From JBJMLO01 sp045805265 (lineage in GTDB: Bacteria > Actinomycetota > UBA4738 > JACQTL01), in the NCBI GenBank assembly GCA_045805265.1, contig JBJMLO010000028.1:18387-82386 (forward strand): 64,000 nucleotides of DNA, read 5' to 3'. A program made the position numbers and the translations under genes. Shown in pieces: positions 15,292 to 27,750 of this stretch. The notes under the pieces were generated by a model, which did not search any database, was not told where the DNA came from, and saw only the letters and a program-made list of their open reading frames with translations. Each line of letters begins with the position of its first letter. Positions within the stretch are counted from its first letter, which is position 1.

Positions 15292-16862
15292 GACCCACCC
15301 TCCTCGGCGATCTGTCCGTTGCCGTCCACGTGACCGGTGGCGCCGGCGTGTCCGTTGCCGCCTGCGCGCACGGCGCGGTTCACCGCCGCCAGGTAGGCCC
15401 TCGCGCTGGCCTCCACGACGTCGGAGGCGAGGCCGCGGCCCGTGAACAGCTTCCCGTCGACGTCGAGCTGCACCACGACGTCCCCGAGCGCGTCGCTCCC
15501 CGGCGTGACCGCCGAGACGTTGTAGGCCGCCAGCCGCGCCTCGACTCCGGTCGCGCGGGTGATCGCGCCGTACGCCGCGTCGATCATGCCGTCGCCCATC
15601 GCGGAGTCCTCGACGACGTCCGAACCCTGCGAGAGCCGGACTGTTGCGGTGGGCGACAGGTGCGTGCCCCCCGCCACCGCCAGCGACACCAGCGTGAACG
15701 CGTCTTCCTCGGTGACCCCCAGCTCCTCGGCGACGATGGCCTCGAGGTCGGCGTCGGTGAGCGCCATCTTTCGGTCGGCCAGCTCCTTGAACCGGACGAA
15801 CGCGCGGTCGAGCGCCTCCGGCTGCAGCTGGAGGCCCAGCCTGGCCACCGCGTCGGAGAACGCGTGCCGGCCGGAGTGCTTGCCGAGGACGATCTTCGAG
15901 CCCTCGAATCCCACCTCGACCGGGTCCATGATCTCGTACGTCGCCCGGTTCATCAGGACGCCGTGCTGGTGGATCCCCGACTCGTGGGCGAACGCGTTGG
16001 CCCCGACCACGGCCTTGTTCGGCTGGACGAGGTAGCCGGTCAGCAGCGACACGAGCCGCGATGTCCTGGCGATCTCGCGCACGTTCAGGTGGTGCCGGAG
16101 GCCCAGCGCCGCGCCCCGCGTGGCCACGATCATCGCCATCTCCTCGAGCGAGCAGTTGCCCGCCCGCTCGCCGATCCCGTTGACGGCGACCTCCACTTGG
16201 CGGGCGCCGTTCAGCACCCCGGCCAGCGAGTTCGCCACGGCCAGCCCCAGGTCGTTGTGGCAGTGCGTCGAGACCACGACGTGGTCGGGCAGCGCCTCGC
16301 GCGTCGTCCGGACCAGCTCCCCGAACTCCACCGGCGTCGCGTACCCCACCGTGTCGGGGACGTTGATCGTCGTCGCCCCCTCCTCGACGGCCACCCGGAA
16401 CGACTCGAGCATGAACTCCGGGTCGGTGCGGGTGGCGTCCTGGGCGGAGAACTCGACGTCCTCGGTGTAGGAGCGGGCCCGGCCGACGCTGTGCCGGGTC
16501 GCCGCCAGCACCTCGTCGCGCGACATCCGCAGCATCGAGTCCATGTGGACGTCGCTGGTTGAGATGAACACGTGGAGGCGGGCGCGCTGCGCCCCGCGGA
16601 TGGCCTCCCATGCGCGGTCGATGTCCCCGTCGTTCGCCCGGCACAGGGCCGCCACGGTCGAGCCCTTCACCGTCTCCGCGATCCGCCGCACGGCGTCGAA
16701 CTCACCGACGGAGGACGCCGGGAACCCGGCCTCGATGACGTCGACGCCCAGACGGGCCAGCTGGTCGGCGATCTCGAGCTTCTCGGCGGCGGCCAGCGCG
16801 ATGCCCGGCGCCTGCTCACCGTCCCGGAGCGTGGTGTCGAAGAACCGTACGTCGTCAGGCAT
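15288..16862 (-). CDS. leuA: 2-isopropylmalate synthase
   Basis: About 524 residues. Condenses 2-oxoisovalerate with acetyl-CoA, first step of leucine synthesis. Seen: VRFFDTTLRDGEQAPGIAL, the STHCHNDLGLAVANSLAGV metal-binding motif, NGIGERAGNCSLEE, HESGIHQHGVLMNR and a C-terminal leucine-sensing allosteric domain (about 390-500). The tail is Gly/His/Asn rich. ATG at 16862 overlaps the ilvC end by 8 nt; three extra codons at 16871 are possible. Confidence 0.94.
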   Translation of the reverse strand: MPDDVRFFDTTLRDGEQAPGIALAAAEKLEIADQLARLGVDVIEAGFPASSVGEFDAVRRIAETVKGSTVAALCRANDGDIDRAWEAIRGAQRARLHVFISTSDVHMDSMLRMSRDEVLAATRHSVGRARSYTEDVEFSAQDATRTDPEFMLESFRVAVEEGATTINVPDTVGYATPVEFGELVRTTREALPDHVVVSTHCHNDLGLAVANSLAGVLNGARQVEVAVNGIGERAGNCSLEEMAMIVATRGAALGLRHHLNVREIARTSRLVSLLTGYLVQPNKAVVGANAFAHESGIHQHGVLMNRATYEIMDPVEVGFEGSKIVLGKHSGRHAFSDAVARLGLQLQPEALDRAFVRFKELADRKMALTDADLEAIVAEELGVTEEDAFTLVSLAVAGGTHLSPTATVRLSQGSDVVEDSAMGDGMIDAAYGAITRATGVEARLAAYNVSAVTPGSDALGDVVVQLDVDGKLFTGRGLASDVVEASARAYLAAVNRAVRAGGNGHAGATGHVDGNGQIAEEGGS

Positions 16863-17901
16863 TGGCGGCACCGCCGTTGGGCCGGGCGCCGCCCGCGTCC
16901 GCGTTCCGGTTCTGCTGGAGCCAGGGCATCATCGAGCGGAGGCCCTCGCCCACCTGCTCGATGGGGTGCTCGCGATCCCGCTCGCGCATCTCGGCGAACC
17001 GGGGGAACCCGTCCTCCGCCTCGGCGATCCACTCCCGGGCGAAGTCGCCGCTGCGGATCTCGGCGAGGATCTCCCGCATCCGTTCCCTGGTCGACTCGTC
17101 GATCACGCGCGGCCCGCGCGTGTAGTCGCCGTACTCGGCGGTGTCCGACACGCTGTAGCGCATCCAGCCCAGTCCGCCCTCGTAGACGAGGTCCACGATC
17201 AGCTTCAGCTCGTGGAGGCACTCGAAGTAGGCGACTTCCGGCTGGTAGCCGGCCTCGACGAGCGTCTCGAACCCGGCCTTCACCAGCGACGTCATGCCGC
17301 CGCACAGCACGGCCTGCTCGCCGAACAGGTCGGTCTCGGTCTCCTCCGCGAACGTCGTCTCGATCACGCCGGCCCGCCCCGAGCCGATCCCCGACGCGTA
17401 GGCCAGCACGCGGCCGCGGGCCGTCCCGGTGGCGTCCCGGTGCACGGCGAACACCGACGGCGTGCCGATGCCCTCCGTGTACGTCCGGCGCACCAGGTGG
17501 CCGGGCGCCTTCGGCGCGACCATGCCGACGTCCACGCCCTCCGGCGCGTCGATGCGTCCGAAGTGCACGTTGAACCCATGGGCGAACATCAGGAGGTTCC
17601 CGGGACGAAGGCCCGGCTGGACGTCGGCGGCGTACGAGGCCGGCTGCGCCGTGTCGGGCAGCAGCAGGATCACGACGTCGGCCTCCGCAGCCGCTTCGGC
17701 GGGCGTCGTCACCGTCAGCCCGTCCTCCTCGGCCTTCGGCCACGACTTCGAGTCCGGCCGGAGGCCGACCCGCACGTCGAACCCGGAGTCCCGGAGGTTC
17801 AGCGCGTGCGCGTGCCCCTGGCTGCCGTAGCCCAGCACGGCGATCCGCTGATCCTGCAAGCCCGACCGATCGATGTCCGCGTCGTACAGCACGGTGCTCA
17901 T
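16855..17901 (-). CDS. ilvC: Ketol-acid reductoisomerase (class I)
   Basis: 348 residues, class I length. Isomerises and reduces acetolactate or acetohydroxybutyrate with NADPH. Seen: IAVLGYGSQGHAHALNLRDS, with VGLRPDSKSWPKAEEDG as the cofactor-specificity loop, VGMVAPKAPGHLVRRTY, and the metal-binding knotted region with LFGEQAVLCGGM and CLHELKLIVDLVYEGG. Preceded by a clear AAAGGAG site, one of few operon junctions here with an ordinary spacer. Lies between ilvN and leuA in the single BCAA operon. Confidence 0.95.
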   Translation of the reverse strand: MSTVLYDADIDRSGLQDQRIAVLGYGSQGHAHALNLRDSGFDVRVGLRPDSKSWPKAEEDGLTVTTPAEAAAEADVVILLLPDTAQPASYAADVQPGLRPGNLLMFAHGFNVHFGRIDAPEGVDVGMVAPKAPGHLVRRTYTEGIGTPSVFAVHRDATGTARGRVLAYASGIGSGRAGVIETTFAEETETDLFGEQAVLCGGMTSLVKAGFETLVEAGYQPEVAYFECLHELKLIVDLVYEGGLGWMRYSVSDTAEYGDYTRGPRVIDESTRERMREILAEIRSGDFAREWIAEAEDGFPRFAEMRERDREHPIEQVGEGLRSMMPWLQQNRNADAGGARPNGGAANA

Positions 17902-17919
17902 GTGTGTTCTCCTTTGGCT

Positions 17920-18465
17920 CTAGGCGGTGGCGGTGGCTTTGGTGGTCGCGCCGTTCACCCGGCGCAGCTGGCGTCCCGAGATTCCCCCGGAGCCGCGCCC
18001 CAGAGCGATCCGGCCGGTCCGGGCCAGCTCCACGACGCCGTGGGAGTCGAGCAGGGCGAGCATGGCCTCGATCTTGTCCGGCGACCCGGTGGCCTCCACC
18101 GTCAGCGTCGACTCGGACACGTCCACGATCCGGGCCCGGAAGATATCCACGATCTCGGTGACCGCGCCGCGCTCGCCGGCCGGCGCCGTGACCTTCACGA
18201 GGGCCAGCTCCCGCTCCACGGCGGCGGCCGGCTCCAGCTCCAGGACCTTCAGCACGTTCACCAGCTTGTGGAGCTGCTTCTCCACCTGCTCGAGCGGCTT
18301 GCGCTGCACGTCGACCACGATCGTCATGCGCGACCGGCCCGGCCGCTCCGTGGTCCCGACGGCCAGGGAATGGATGTTGAACCCGCGCCGGGCGAACAGG
18401 TTCGCCACGCGGGCCAGCACCCCGGGTCGATCCTCGACCAGCACGGAGATCGTGTGGAGGCTCAT
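17920..18465 (-). CDS. ilvN: Acetolactate synthase small (regulatory) subunit
   Basis: 181 residues. N-terminal ACT domain (about 1-80) starting MSLHTISVLVEDRPGVLARV with FARRGFNIHSLAVG, then the C-terminal ALS-small domain. Confers feedback regulation by valine on IlvB and raises its activity. ATG overlaps the ilvB stop (ATGA), which fits equal production of the two subunits. Confidence 0.95.
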   Translation of the reverse strand: MSLHTISVLVEDRPGVLARVANLFARRGFNIHSLAVGTTERPGRSRMTIVVDVQRKPLEQVEKQLHKLVNVLKVLELEPAAAVERELALVKVTAPAGERGAVTEIVDIFRARIVDVSESTLTVEATGSPDKIEAMLALLDSHGVVELARTGRIALGRGSGGISGRQLRRVNGATTKATATA

Positions 18466-20228
18466 GCGATCGGTGCCTCCGCCGGGTCGAGGGCCGGCTC
18501 CGTGCACTCCGGCCCCAGGATGATGTCGTCGTTCGAGCCGCCGGCCGGGACCATCGGGAACACCATCTCGCCGGGGTCGCACCGGAAGTCGATGACGACG
18601 CTGCGGTCGGTCACGGACAGCGCCTTGTCCAGCACGGCGTCCACGTCGTCGGGGGACTCCGCGCGGAGCCCGATAGCGCCGTAGGCCTCCGCCAGCCGGA
18701 CGTAGTCGGGCACGTCCTGGGACAGGTACACGCCCGAGTACCGCTCGTTGTAGAACAGCTCCTGCCACTGCCGGACCATGCCGAGGTGGCCGTTGTTGAC
18801 GATGGCCACGACGATCGGGATGTTCTCGGTGGTGGCCGTGGCGAGCTCCTGCGAGGTCATCTGGAAGCAGCCGTCGCCGTCGATGGCGACCACCCGTTCG
18901 TCCGGCCGCCCGACCTTCGCGCCGAGCGCCGCCGGGACCGCGAAGCCCATGGTCCCCAGGCCGCCCGAGTTGATCCACTGCCGGGGCCGGGAGAACCGGT
19001 AGAACTGCGAGCCCCACATCTGGTGCTGGCCCACCCCGGAGACGATCGTGGCGTCGCCGTCGGTCGCCGCGTGGATGCGCTCCACGACGAACTGCGGCTT
19101 GATCGGCCCGTCCTCGGCCTGGGTGTAGCGGTAGGGGAAGCGCTTCCGCCAGTCCTCGAGCTTCGCGAGCCACGCCGTCCGGTCGGGCGCGCCTCCGGCT
19201 GCGGCCTGGGCCCGCTCCAGCTCGCGGGCGAGTGCGCCGGTCACGTCCGCCGCGTCGCCCACGATCGGGACGTCCGCCGCGCGGTTCTTGCCGATCTCGG
19301 CGGGGTCGATGTCGACGTGGACGACCTTCGCGTCGGGGGCGAACGTCGCCAGGTTCCCGGTGACCCGGTCGTCGAAGCGCGCGCCGATCGCGACCAGCAG
19401 GTCGGCCCGCTGCATGGCGGTGACGGCGGTGTAGTTCCCGTGCATGCCCGGCATGCCGAGCGAGAGCTCGTGGTCGTCGGGGAACGCGCCCCGAGCCATC
19501 AGCGTGGTCACGACGGGCAGGCGGCCGGCCTCGGCCAAGCGCCGCAGCTCGGCGGAGGCGTTGCCCCGGACCACGCCGCCCCCCGCGTACACGACCGGCC
19601 GCTCCGACGCGAGGATCAGCTTCACCGCTTCGCGAACCTGCTTGAGGTTCCCCTTCGTGGTCGGCCGGTAGCCCGGGAGGTCGACGCCGTCGGGCCACTC
19701 GAACGGCGCGGTGCCGATCAGCACGTCCTTCGGCACGTCCACCAGGACCGGCCCGGGCCGGCCGGTCGTGGCGACGTGGAAGGCCTCCGCGATCGCGGCC
19801 GGGATGTCCTCGGGGCTCGTCACCAGCCAGTTGTGCTTCGTGACCGACATCGTCACCCCGGTGATGTCGGCTTCCTGGAAGGCGTCGTTTCCGATCACGC
19901 TGGTGGGCACCTGGCCGGTGACGGCGACGACCGGGATGGAGTCCATCAGCGCGTCGGCAAGTGCCGTGACCAGGTTGCAGCCGCCCGGCCCGCTCGTGGC
20001 GAAGCACACGCCGGCGCGGCCGGTGGCGTGCGCGTACCCCTCGGCCGCGTGCCCGGCCCCCTGTTCGTGCCGCATCAGCACGTGGCGGATGGAGGACTCG
20101 ATCAGCGGGTCGTACGCGGGCAGGATCGCGCCGCCGGGAATGCCGAACACGACCTCGGTGCCCGCCAGCTCGAGCGAGCGGATCAGCGCCTGTGCGCCGG
20201 TGGGCCGGGCGGGGAAGCTCGTGCTCAT
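18462..20228 (-). CDS. ilvB: Acetolactate synthase large (catalytic) subunit
   Basis: 588 residues. ThDP-, FAD- and Mg-dependent enzyme forming 2-acetolactate or 2-aceto-2-hydroxybutyrate. Seen: VVFGIPGGAILPAYDPL, the catalytic Glu in MRHEQGAGHAAEGYA, the FAD-contact RFDDRVTGNLATFAP and the ThDP motif IDGDGCFQMTSQELAT ending in IVNN. ATG at 20228 overlaps the stop of the upstream 147-aa gene. Second gene after the leader-peptide attenuator. Confidence 0.96.
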   Translation of the reverse strand: MSTSFPARPTGAQALIRSLELAGTEVVFGIPGGAILPAYDPLIESSIRHVLMRHEQGAGHAAEGYAHATGRAGVCFATSGPGGCNLVTALADALMDSIPVVAVTGQVPTSVIGNDAFQEADITGVTMSVTKHNWLVTSPEDIPAAIAEAFHVATTGRPGPVLVDVPKDVLIGTAPFEWPDGVDLPGYRPTTKGNLKQVREAVKLILASERPVVYAGGGVVRGNASAELRRLAEAGRLPVVTTLMARGAFPDDHELSLGMPGMHGNYTAVTAMQRADLLVAIGARFDDRVTGNLATFAPDAKVVHVDIDPAEIGKNRAADVPIVGDAADVTGALARELERAQAAAGGAPDRTAWLAKLEDWRKRFPYRYTQAEDGPIKPQFVVERIHAATDGDATIVSGVGQHQMWGSQFYRFSRPRQWINSGGLGTMGFAVPAALGAKVGRPDERVVAIDGDGCFQMTSQELATATTENIPIVVAIVNNGHLGMVRQWQELFYNERYSGVYLSQDVPDYVRLAEAYGAIGLRAESPDDVDAVLDKALSVTDRSVVIDFRCDPGEMVFPMVPAGGSNDDIILGPECTEPALDPAEAPIA

Positions 20229-20671
20229 CAGGAGCTCGCTCCCGGGGCCGGATCGGCGGTGCGTCGCCCGTTGCCGTGGTCGCCCTTGGCCGCCATGTCC
20301 GCGGGGGGCGGGTAGGCCGCGGTCGCCATGCGCGGGACCGGGGCTGCGGTGGCCTTCGCGTGGCCGTTGCCGCCGGACGGCCGGACCTCGACCGCCCCGG
20401 AGGGTGTGCGTTCGACGCGGAAGCCCATGCGGTGCGCCAGGGCCAGGCACGCCCGCTCGAACTCCCACGGCGTCCAGTCGCGCCGGCGGATCTGGAACGC
20501 CTCCTCCTGGCCGAACCCGGTGGACAGGTACGTCGTCTCGGCTGCGAAGTACTCGGCCAGCTTGCGGCGATCCGCGGGATCGCGGACCTCCAGGGTCACC
20601 TGCCCGGGTCCCTCCCACTGCGCGGCGCCGACCGGGGTGCCGTCCTGCGTGAACTCGAATCGCATCGCCAT
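20228..20671 (-). CDS. Unknown protein, first gene of the ilv-leu operon
   Basis: 147 residues (ATG at 20671 or 20665, with an AGGAGG-like site upstream). Not recognised. Residues 1-90 look like a compact alpha/beta domain (MRFEFTQDGTPVGAAQW, then FEIRDPADRR-like and REEAFQIRRRDWTPWEFER-like segments); the last 50 residues are Gly/Pro/Asn-rich and probably disordered. Its stop overlaps the ilvB start and it lies downstream of the BCAA attenuator, so it is co-regulated with acetolactate synthase. Function unknown; a small partner or regulator of the pathway is only a guess. Confidence 0.72.
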   Translation of the reverse strand: MAMRFEFTQDGTPVGAAQWEGPGQVTLEVRDPADRRKLAEYFAAETTYLSTGFGQEEAFQIRRRDWTPWEFERACLALAHRMGFRVERTPSGAVEVRPSGGNGHAKATAAPVPRMATAAYPPPADMAAKGDHGNGRRTADPAPGASS

Positions 20672-20783
20672 CTCCTCCTGTCGTCCGGTGGTGCCTGTCG
20701 ATCGTGCCGTTCGGGGTGGACATCTCCGGTGTCCGGGGCTTCGGGGGTGAGGGGTCCGCGTCCCGGGATCCCGGAAAGCGAAC

Positions 20784-20807
20784 GGCCCCTCGCGTCTGCG
20801 AAGGGCC
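20784..20807 (-). terminator. ilv attenuator hairpin (terminator-like)
   Basis: 10-bp stem GGCCCTTCGC/GCGAGGGGCC with an AGAC loop, located 40-63 nt after the leader peptide stop and followed by GTTCGCTTT. No long T-run, so termination may be Rho-assisted or the hairpin may work with the upstream one. Sits between the leader peptide and the first structural gene. Confidence 0.5.
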
Positions 20808-20810
20808 TCT

Positions 20811-20847
20811 GGCGCGGCAACAGGGCGTGCGAGCCCTGCCCCGCGCC
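20811..20847 (-). other. ilv leader hairpin abutting the leader-peptide stop codon
   Basis: Long stem in the transcript: GGCGCGG pairs with CCGCGCC and the inner CAGGGC with GCCCTG, loop TCGCAC. It starts at the leader stop codon, so a ribosome stalled on the Val/Leu/Ile codons or one terminating would leave or block different strands. Candidate antiterminator/pause partner of the hairpin at 20784. Confidence 0.5.
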
Positions 20848-20909
20848 TAGGTAATAAGTACGAGGACGTCGACGGGGGCGAAGCTCGAGCAGTCTCTGCG
20901 AGTCCTCAT
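20847..20909 (-). CDS. ilvL: ilv operon leader peptide (20 aa)
   Basis: ATG at 20909, stop TAG at 20847-20849. The C-terminal end reads VDVLVLIT, a run of branched-chain codons (3 Val, 2 Leu, 1 Ile) directly before the stop and hairpins. This is the hallmark of ribosome-mediated attenuation of ilv operons. The -10 box ends 11 nt upstream of the ATG, so the message is nearly leaderless. The gene is too short for automatic gene finders. Confidence 0.82.
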   Translation of the reverse strand: MRTRRDCSSFAPVDVLVLIT

Positions 20910-20920
20910 GGTGGAAACGG

Positions 20921-20950
20921 ATGATACGTGGTCCTCAGAGGCCCGGTCAA
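20921..20950 (-). promoter_or_regulatory. ilv-leu operon promoter
   Basis: -35 TTGACC (complement of 20945-20950), 18-bp spacer, -10 TATCAT (complement of 20921-20926). Transcription should start near 20914, only about 5 nt before the leader-peptide ATG. The whole run down to cimA at 10552 has no other convincing promoter. Confidence 0.7.
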
Positions 20951-21096
20951 CCCCTCGTTTGGGGGACTCCTGGCGGCGAGGACGCCGTTGCGCCACAGGG
21001 TATGCGGCGGCGAGCAGCCTTCTCCGAGCGATGCCTGGAACCCTCGGCAGGGCAGCGGGAGGCGTGGGGATCGGTCGTCGCGAGTGTGGCCGGCGC

Positions 21097-21759
21097 TCAG
21101 CTCAGAACGAACCAGGCGACCCGCACAGGCTTCGTCGGCGCCTTGGCGAGGTAGATCGTGAACCGGTTGGTGGCGACGTTCGGGACGGCGGCCTTCACTG
21201 CCGGGCGACCCGCCTGCTGGACCGTGGCGAGGATCATGCTGCCCTTGCTCAGCTTGATGTTCGACACGGTGACCTTGTTGATCCCTGCCGGGACCGTGGC
21301 CCTTCCGCTCCGAGTGAAGATGGCCACGCCGGTCACCGCCAGGGCGGTCCCGTTCGAGCTGATCGCGGAGACGCCGATGTTGTGGGCGGCGATGCCGACC
21401 ACGCCGGATCCCCCAGAATTGGTTGCCGCGTTGTTCTCGCCGAAGACGCCAGAGCCGGTGTTATCCGACGTGGTGCCCGACACTCCGATCCCGGTCCCGC
21501 TCTCGCCCACGACTCCGATCGGCCCCGCTCCCCGCAGGCCTGACGCCGTGCTCACCGTGTCGGTCGTCGCCACCGACAGCCCGATGCCCGAGGTGGTGTT
21601 GATCGAGGTACCGCTCGACGCGTTATTGCCCATCCCCAGCAGCACCGGGTCGCCGTCCGTGGCTCGGGCGTCGCCGGCCAGTGACGTGGCCGCGAGGAAC
21701 GCCGCGCAGACCGACACCCCACCGATCAACCTCACGAAAGACCCCTTGGAGCTGCGCAT
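21097..21759 (-). CDS. Secreted Gly/Val/Ser repeat protein
   Basis: 220 residues from ATG at 21759, with an AGGGAG site upstream. N-terminal signal peptide (basic MRSSKGSFVRLIGG, hydrophobic core, ATSLAGDARAT as cleavage region). Residues about 45-140 form GxGV-type repeats (GPIGVVGESGTGIGVSG, GSGVFGENN, GSGVVGIAAHNIGVSA) likely to make a beta-solenoid or trimeric fibre-like shaft. A C-terminal beta domain begins VAIFTRSGRATVPAG and ends VRVAWFVLS. Such proteins recur in soil actinobacteria as surface or exported proteins of unknown role. Monocistronic. Confidence 0.72.
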   Translation of the reverse strand: MRSSKGSFVRLIGGVSVCAAFLAATSLAGDARATDGDPVLLGMGNNASSGTSINTTSGIGLSVATTDTVSTASGLRGAGPIGVVGESGTGIGVSGTTSDNTGSGVFGENNAATNSGGSGVVGIAAHNIGVSAISSNGTALAVTGVAIFTRSGRATVPAGINKVTVSNIKLSKGSMILATVQQAGRPAVKAAVPNVATNRFTIYLAKAPTKPVRVAWFVLS

Positions 21760-22065
21760 CGCCTTCTCCCTTCTCAGGCGTCCCGCAGCGCCAGCGAGGA
21801 GCCGCGAGGACGGCGGCATGGACCGCGAGTCTGCGCTCCAGCGGAAACAGGGGTCAATGCCTCGTTCCCCGAAGCCGGTTCCTCTCCCCACGCCGTCCCG
21901 GAACACCGCGTCACCCACGTCCCCGGTCAGCACATCGCCGGTCAGCACGTCGGATGCACCGCTTGGTTCGTTACACAGAGTTCACACCGAGGAAACCGGA
22001 ATGCAAAGGCTTCGGGAATACCGTGGGCGGGCAGGCCTGAGCAACGAAGAGGAGGGGATATGGCG
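21760..22065. other. Intergenic region between divergent genes
   Basis: About 300 bp between the secreted protein and a small gene on the other strand. Contains a two-copy 15-bp tandem repeat (CCGGTCAGCACRTCG, 21923-21952). No promoter is convincing by eye; the short open frames here have no ribosome binding site or recognisable product. Confidence 0.4.
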
Positions 22066-22263
22066 ATGTGGGACGTGCTGGTCACCACCCACGACGACAC
22101 CGGCAGGCGCGTGAGCGAGGTGCTCGGGGCGTTCGGGCCGGAAGGCCTGGCCGACGCGGTGGCGGAAGCGTGTCACCGGGCCGGGCAGGTCGGGGGCGGC
22201 ATCCAAGTCGTTCGGCACTCGGAGCGGATGGGCCGGCGGGCGGAACCGGCGCGAGTGGCGTGA
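22066..22263 (+). CDS. Small unknown protein (65 aa)
   Basis: ATG at 22066 is 8 nt after GAGGAGGGG, a good ribosome binding site; an ATG at 22060 is too close to it. Sequence starts MWDVLVTTHDDTGRRVSEVLG and ends in an Arg-rich tail. It looks like a small alpha/beta protein (GPEGLADAVAEACHRAG likely helix). No cysteines or membrane segment. Not recognised; monocistronic. Confidence 0.55.
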   Translation: MWDVLVTTHDDTGRRVSEVLGAFGPEGLADAVAEACHRAGQVGGGIQVVRHSERMGRRAEPARVA

Positions 22264-22424
22264 GGCCGTGCCACTGCGCGCCCGCGCTCTCCTCGCCCTC
22301 GGCGAGCGTCCGGGGGCGACGACCCGTCGTCGCACGGCCGGCCACGGGGCCGCGAATCTGCGGCGGAACGACCCGGCGGTCCGCGCGGGCGGTGGCCGCC
22401 CCGGCCAATCCCGGGCAGGATTGT

Positions 22425-22452
22425 TTGACTTTCCGGCCCCCCTCCCTATACT
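22425..22452 (+). promoter_or_regulatory. gltB promoter
   Basis: -35 TTGACT (22425-22430), 16-bp spacer, -10 TATACT (22447-22452). The -10 ends 11 nt before the ATG of a short leader ORF, exactly as for the ilv leader, with a similar CCG-N3-CCACC stretch between -10 and ATG. Confidence 0.65.
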
Positions 22453-22463
22453 CCGGCCCCACC

Positions 22464-22517
22464 ATGCGCGACAGGAGCAGGAACTCGGGCAACGATTCGT
22501 CGGTACGAGCCATCTAA
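22464..22517 (+). CDS. gltB leader ORF (17 aa)
   Basis: ATG at 22464 and TAA at 22515-22517 encode MRDRSRNSGNDSSVRAI. Near-leaderless position behind a good promoter and directly followed by two stable hairpins, the same layout as the ilv and trp leaders here. It has no Glu or Gln codons but five Arg and two Asn, so if it is an attenuator peptide the sensed signal is unclear. Confidence 0.45.
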   Translation: MRDRSRNSGNDSSVRAI

Positions 22518-22548
22518 GCGCGGGCGGGGGCCAAGCCCCGTGCCGCGC
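22518..22548 (+). other. gltB leader hairpin 1
   Basis: GCGCGG/CCGCGC outer stem with inner CGGGG/CCCCG and loop GCCAAG, starting immediately after the leader ORF stop. Mirrors the ilv leader hairpin at 20811-20847. Confidence 0.45.
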
Positions 22549-22554
22549 ATCCCA

Positions 22555-22577
22555 GACCTCCCGGAAACCGGGGGGTC
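22555..22577 (+). terminator. gltB leader hairpin 2 (terminator-like)
   Basis: 10-bp stem GACCTCCCGG / CCGGGGGGTC with loop AAA, followed by TCTCGTCAT. Lies about 40 nt before the gltB GTG. Could be an attenuator or a translation-control element. Confidence 0.45.
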
Positions 22578-22616
22578 TCGTCATATCGGGCGTCGGGTAA
22601 GGAGGAAGGAGGCGAC

Positions 22617-27134
<4,518 letters not shown>

Positions 27135-27267
27135 GTGTTTCAGCGGATCCGCAGCGGTATCGTCGGGGCGAGGGACGATCATGCGGAGCGCACACGAACA
27201 GGTCGCGGCCACAGCGAGGGCCACGGCGCGCGACAGACTTCTGATCGCGGCCCGACGGGAGGGGGCG

Positions 27268-27750
27268 ATGGACGGCGCCGGAGACCAGCTTGCCTCGCTC
27301 GTCGACGCAGCACGCGCTCTCACCGATGCCGGCATCGCCCATGCGCTGATCGGAGGCATCGCCGTCGGGATCCACTCCGAGGTGCCCAGGGCGACCCAGG
27401 ACATCGACATCGCGGTTGCTTCGACCGCGCCCACGCAGACGGTGATCGCCGCCCTCACGATGGCGGGCTTCGAGCTCGCCGGCCGGTTTCCCCACAGGCT
27501 GAATCTGCGGCATCCGGGCGGGGAGCGCGTCCAGTTGGCCGTCGACCCGTTCTTCGATCAGATGATCGAGCGGGCGGAGACCGTCGAGGTGGGAGGTGCC
27601 CCGATCAGGGTGGTAACCCGGGACGATCTCATCGCGATGAAGGAGCGGTCGGCTTCCGATCGGCGTCGCCGCCCCAGCAAGGCGCTCCGTGACCGAGCCG
27701 ACATCGAAATGCTCCGAGGGGACGTCCCCGACCCGGACGAGGGCTGGTAG
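27268..27750 (+). CDS. Nucleotidyltransferase-like protein
   Basis: 160 residues from ATG at 27268 (GGGAGGGGGCG just upstream); an in-frame ATG lies at 27181. The pattern GIAHALIGGIAVGIHSEVPRATQDIDIAV is that of minimal nucleotidyltransferases (AbiEii/MNT-like, GG...RxTxDIDI), with the two Asp as metal ligands and a later VTRDDLIAMKERSASDR. The tail RPSKALRDRADIEMLRG is typical of proteins annotated as nucleotidyl transferase AbiEii/toxin family. No obvious antitoxin partner gene is adjacent, so a toxin role is not supported here. Monocistronic. Confidence 0.72.
   Translation: MDGAGDQLASLVDAARALTDAGIAHALIGGIAVGIHSEVPRATQDIDIAVASTAPTQTVIAALTMAGFELAGRFPHRLNLRHPGGERVQLAVDPFFDQMIERAETVEVGGAPIRVVTRDDLIAMKERSASDRRRRPSKALRDRADIEMLRGDVPDPDEGW

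Noticed and set aside
21923..21952. Short tandem repeat as a CRISPR or operator array
   Set aside because: Only two adjacent 15-bp copies without spacers or cas genes; probably chance or a minor duplication.
22518..22577. A known riboswitch in front of gltB
   Set aside because: The hairpins do not match any riboswitch core I recognise; recorded only as a leader ORF with hairpins.
27268..27750. AbiEii toxin of a toxin-antitoxin system
   Set aside because: Only a minimal nucleotidyltransferase signature is seen and no AbiEi-like antitoxin gene is adjacent.
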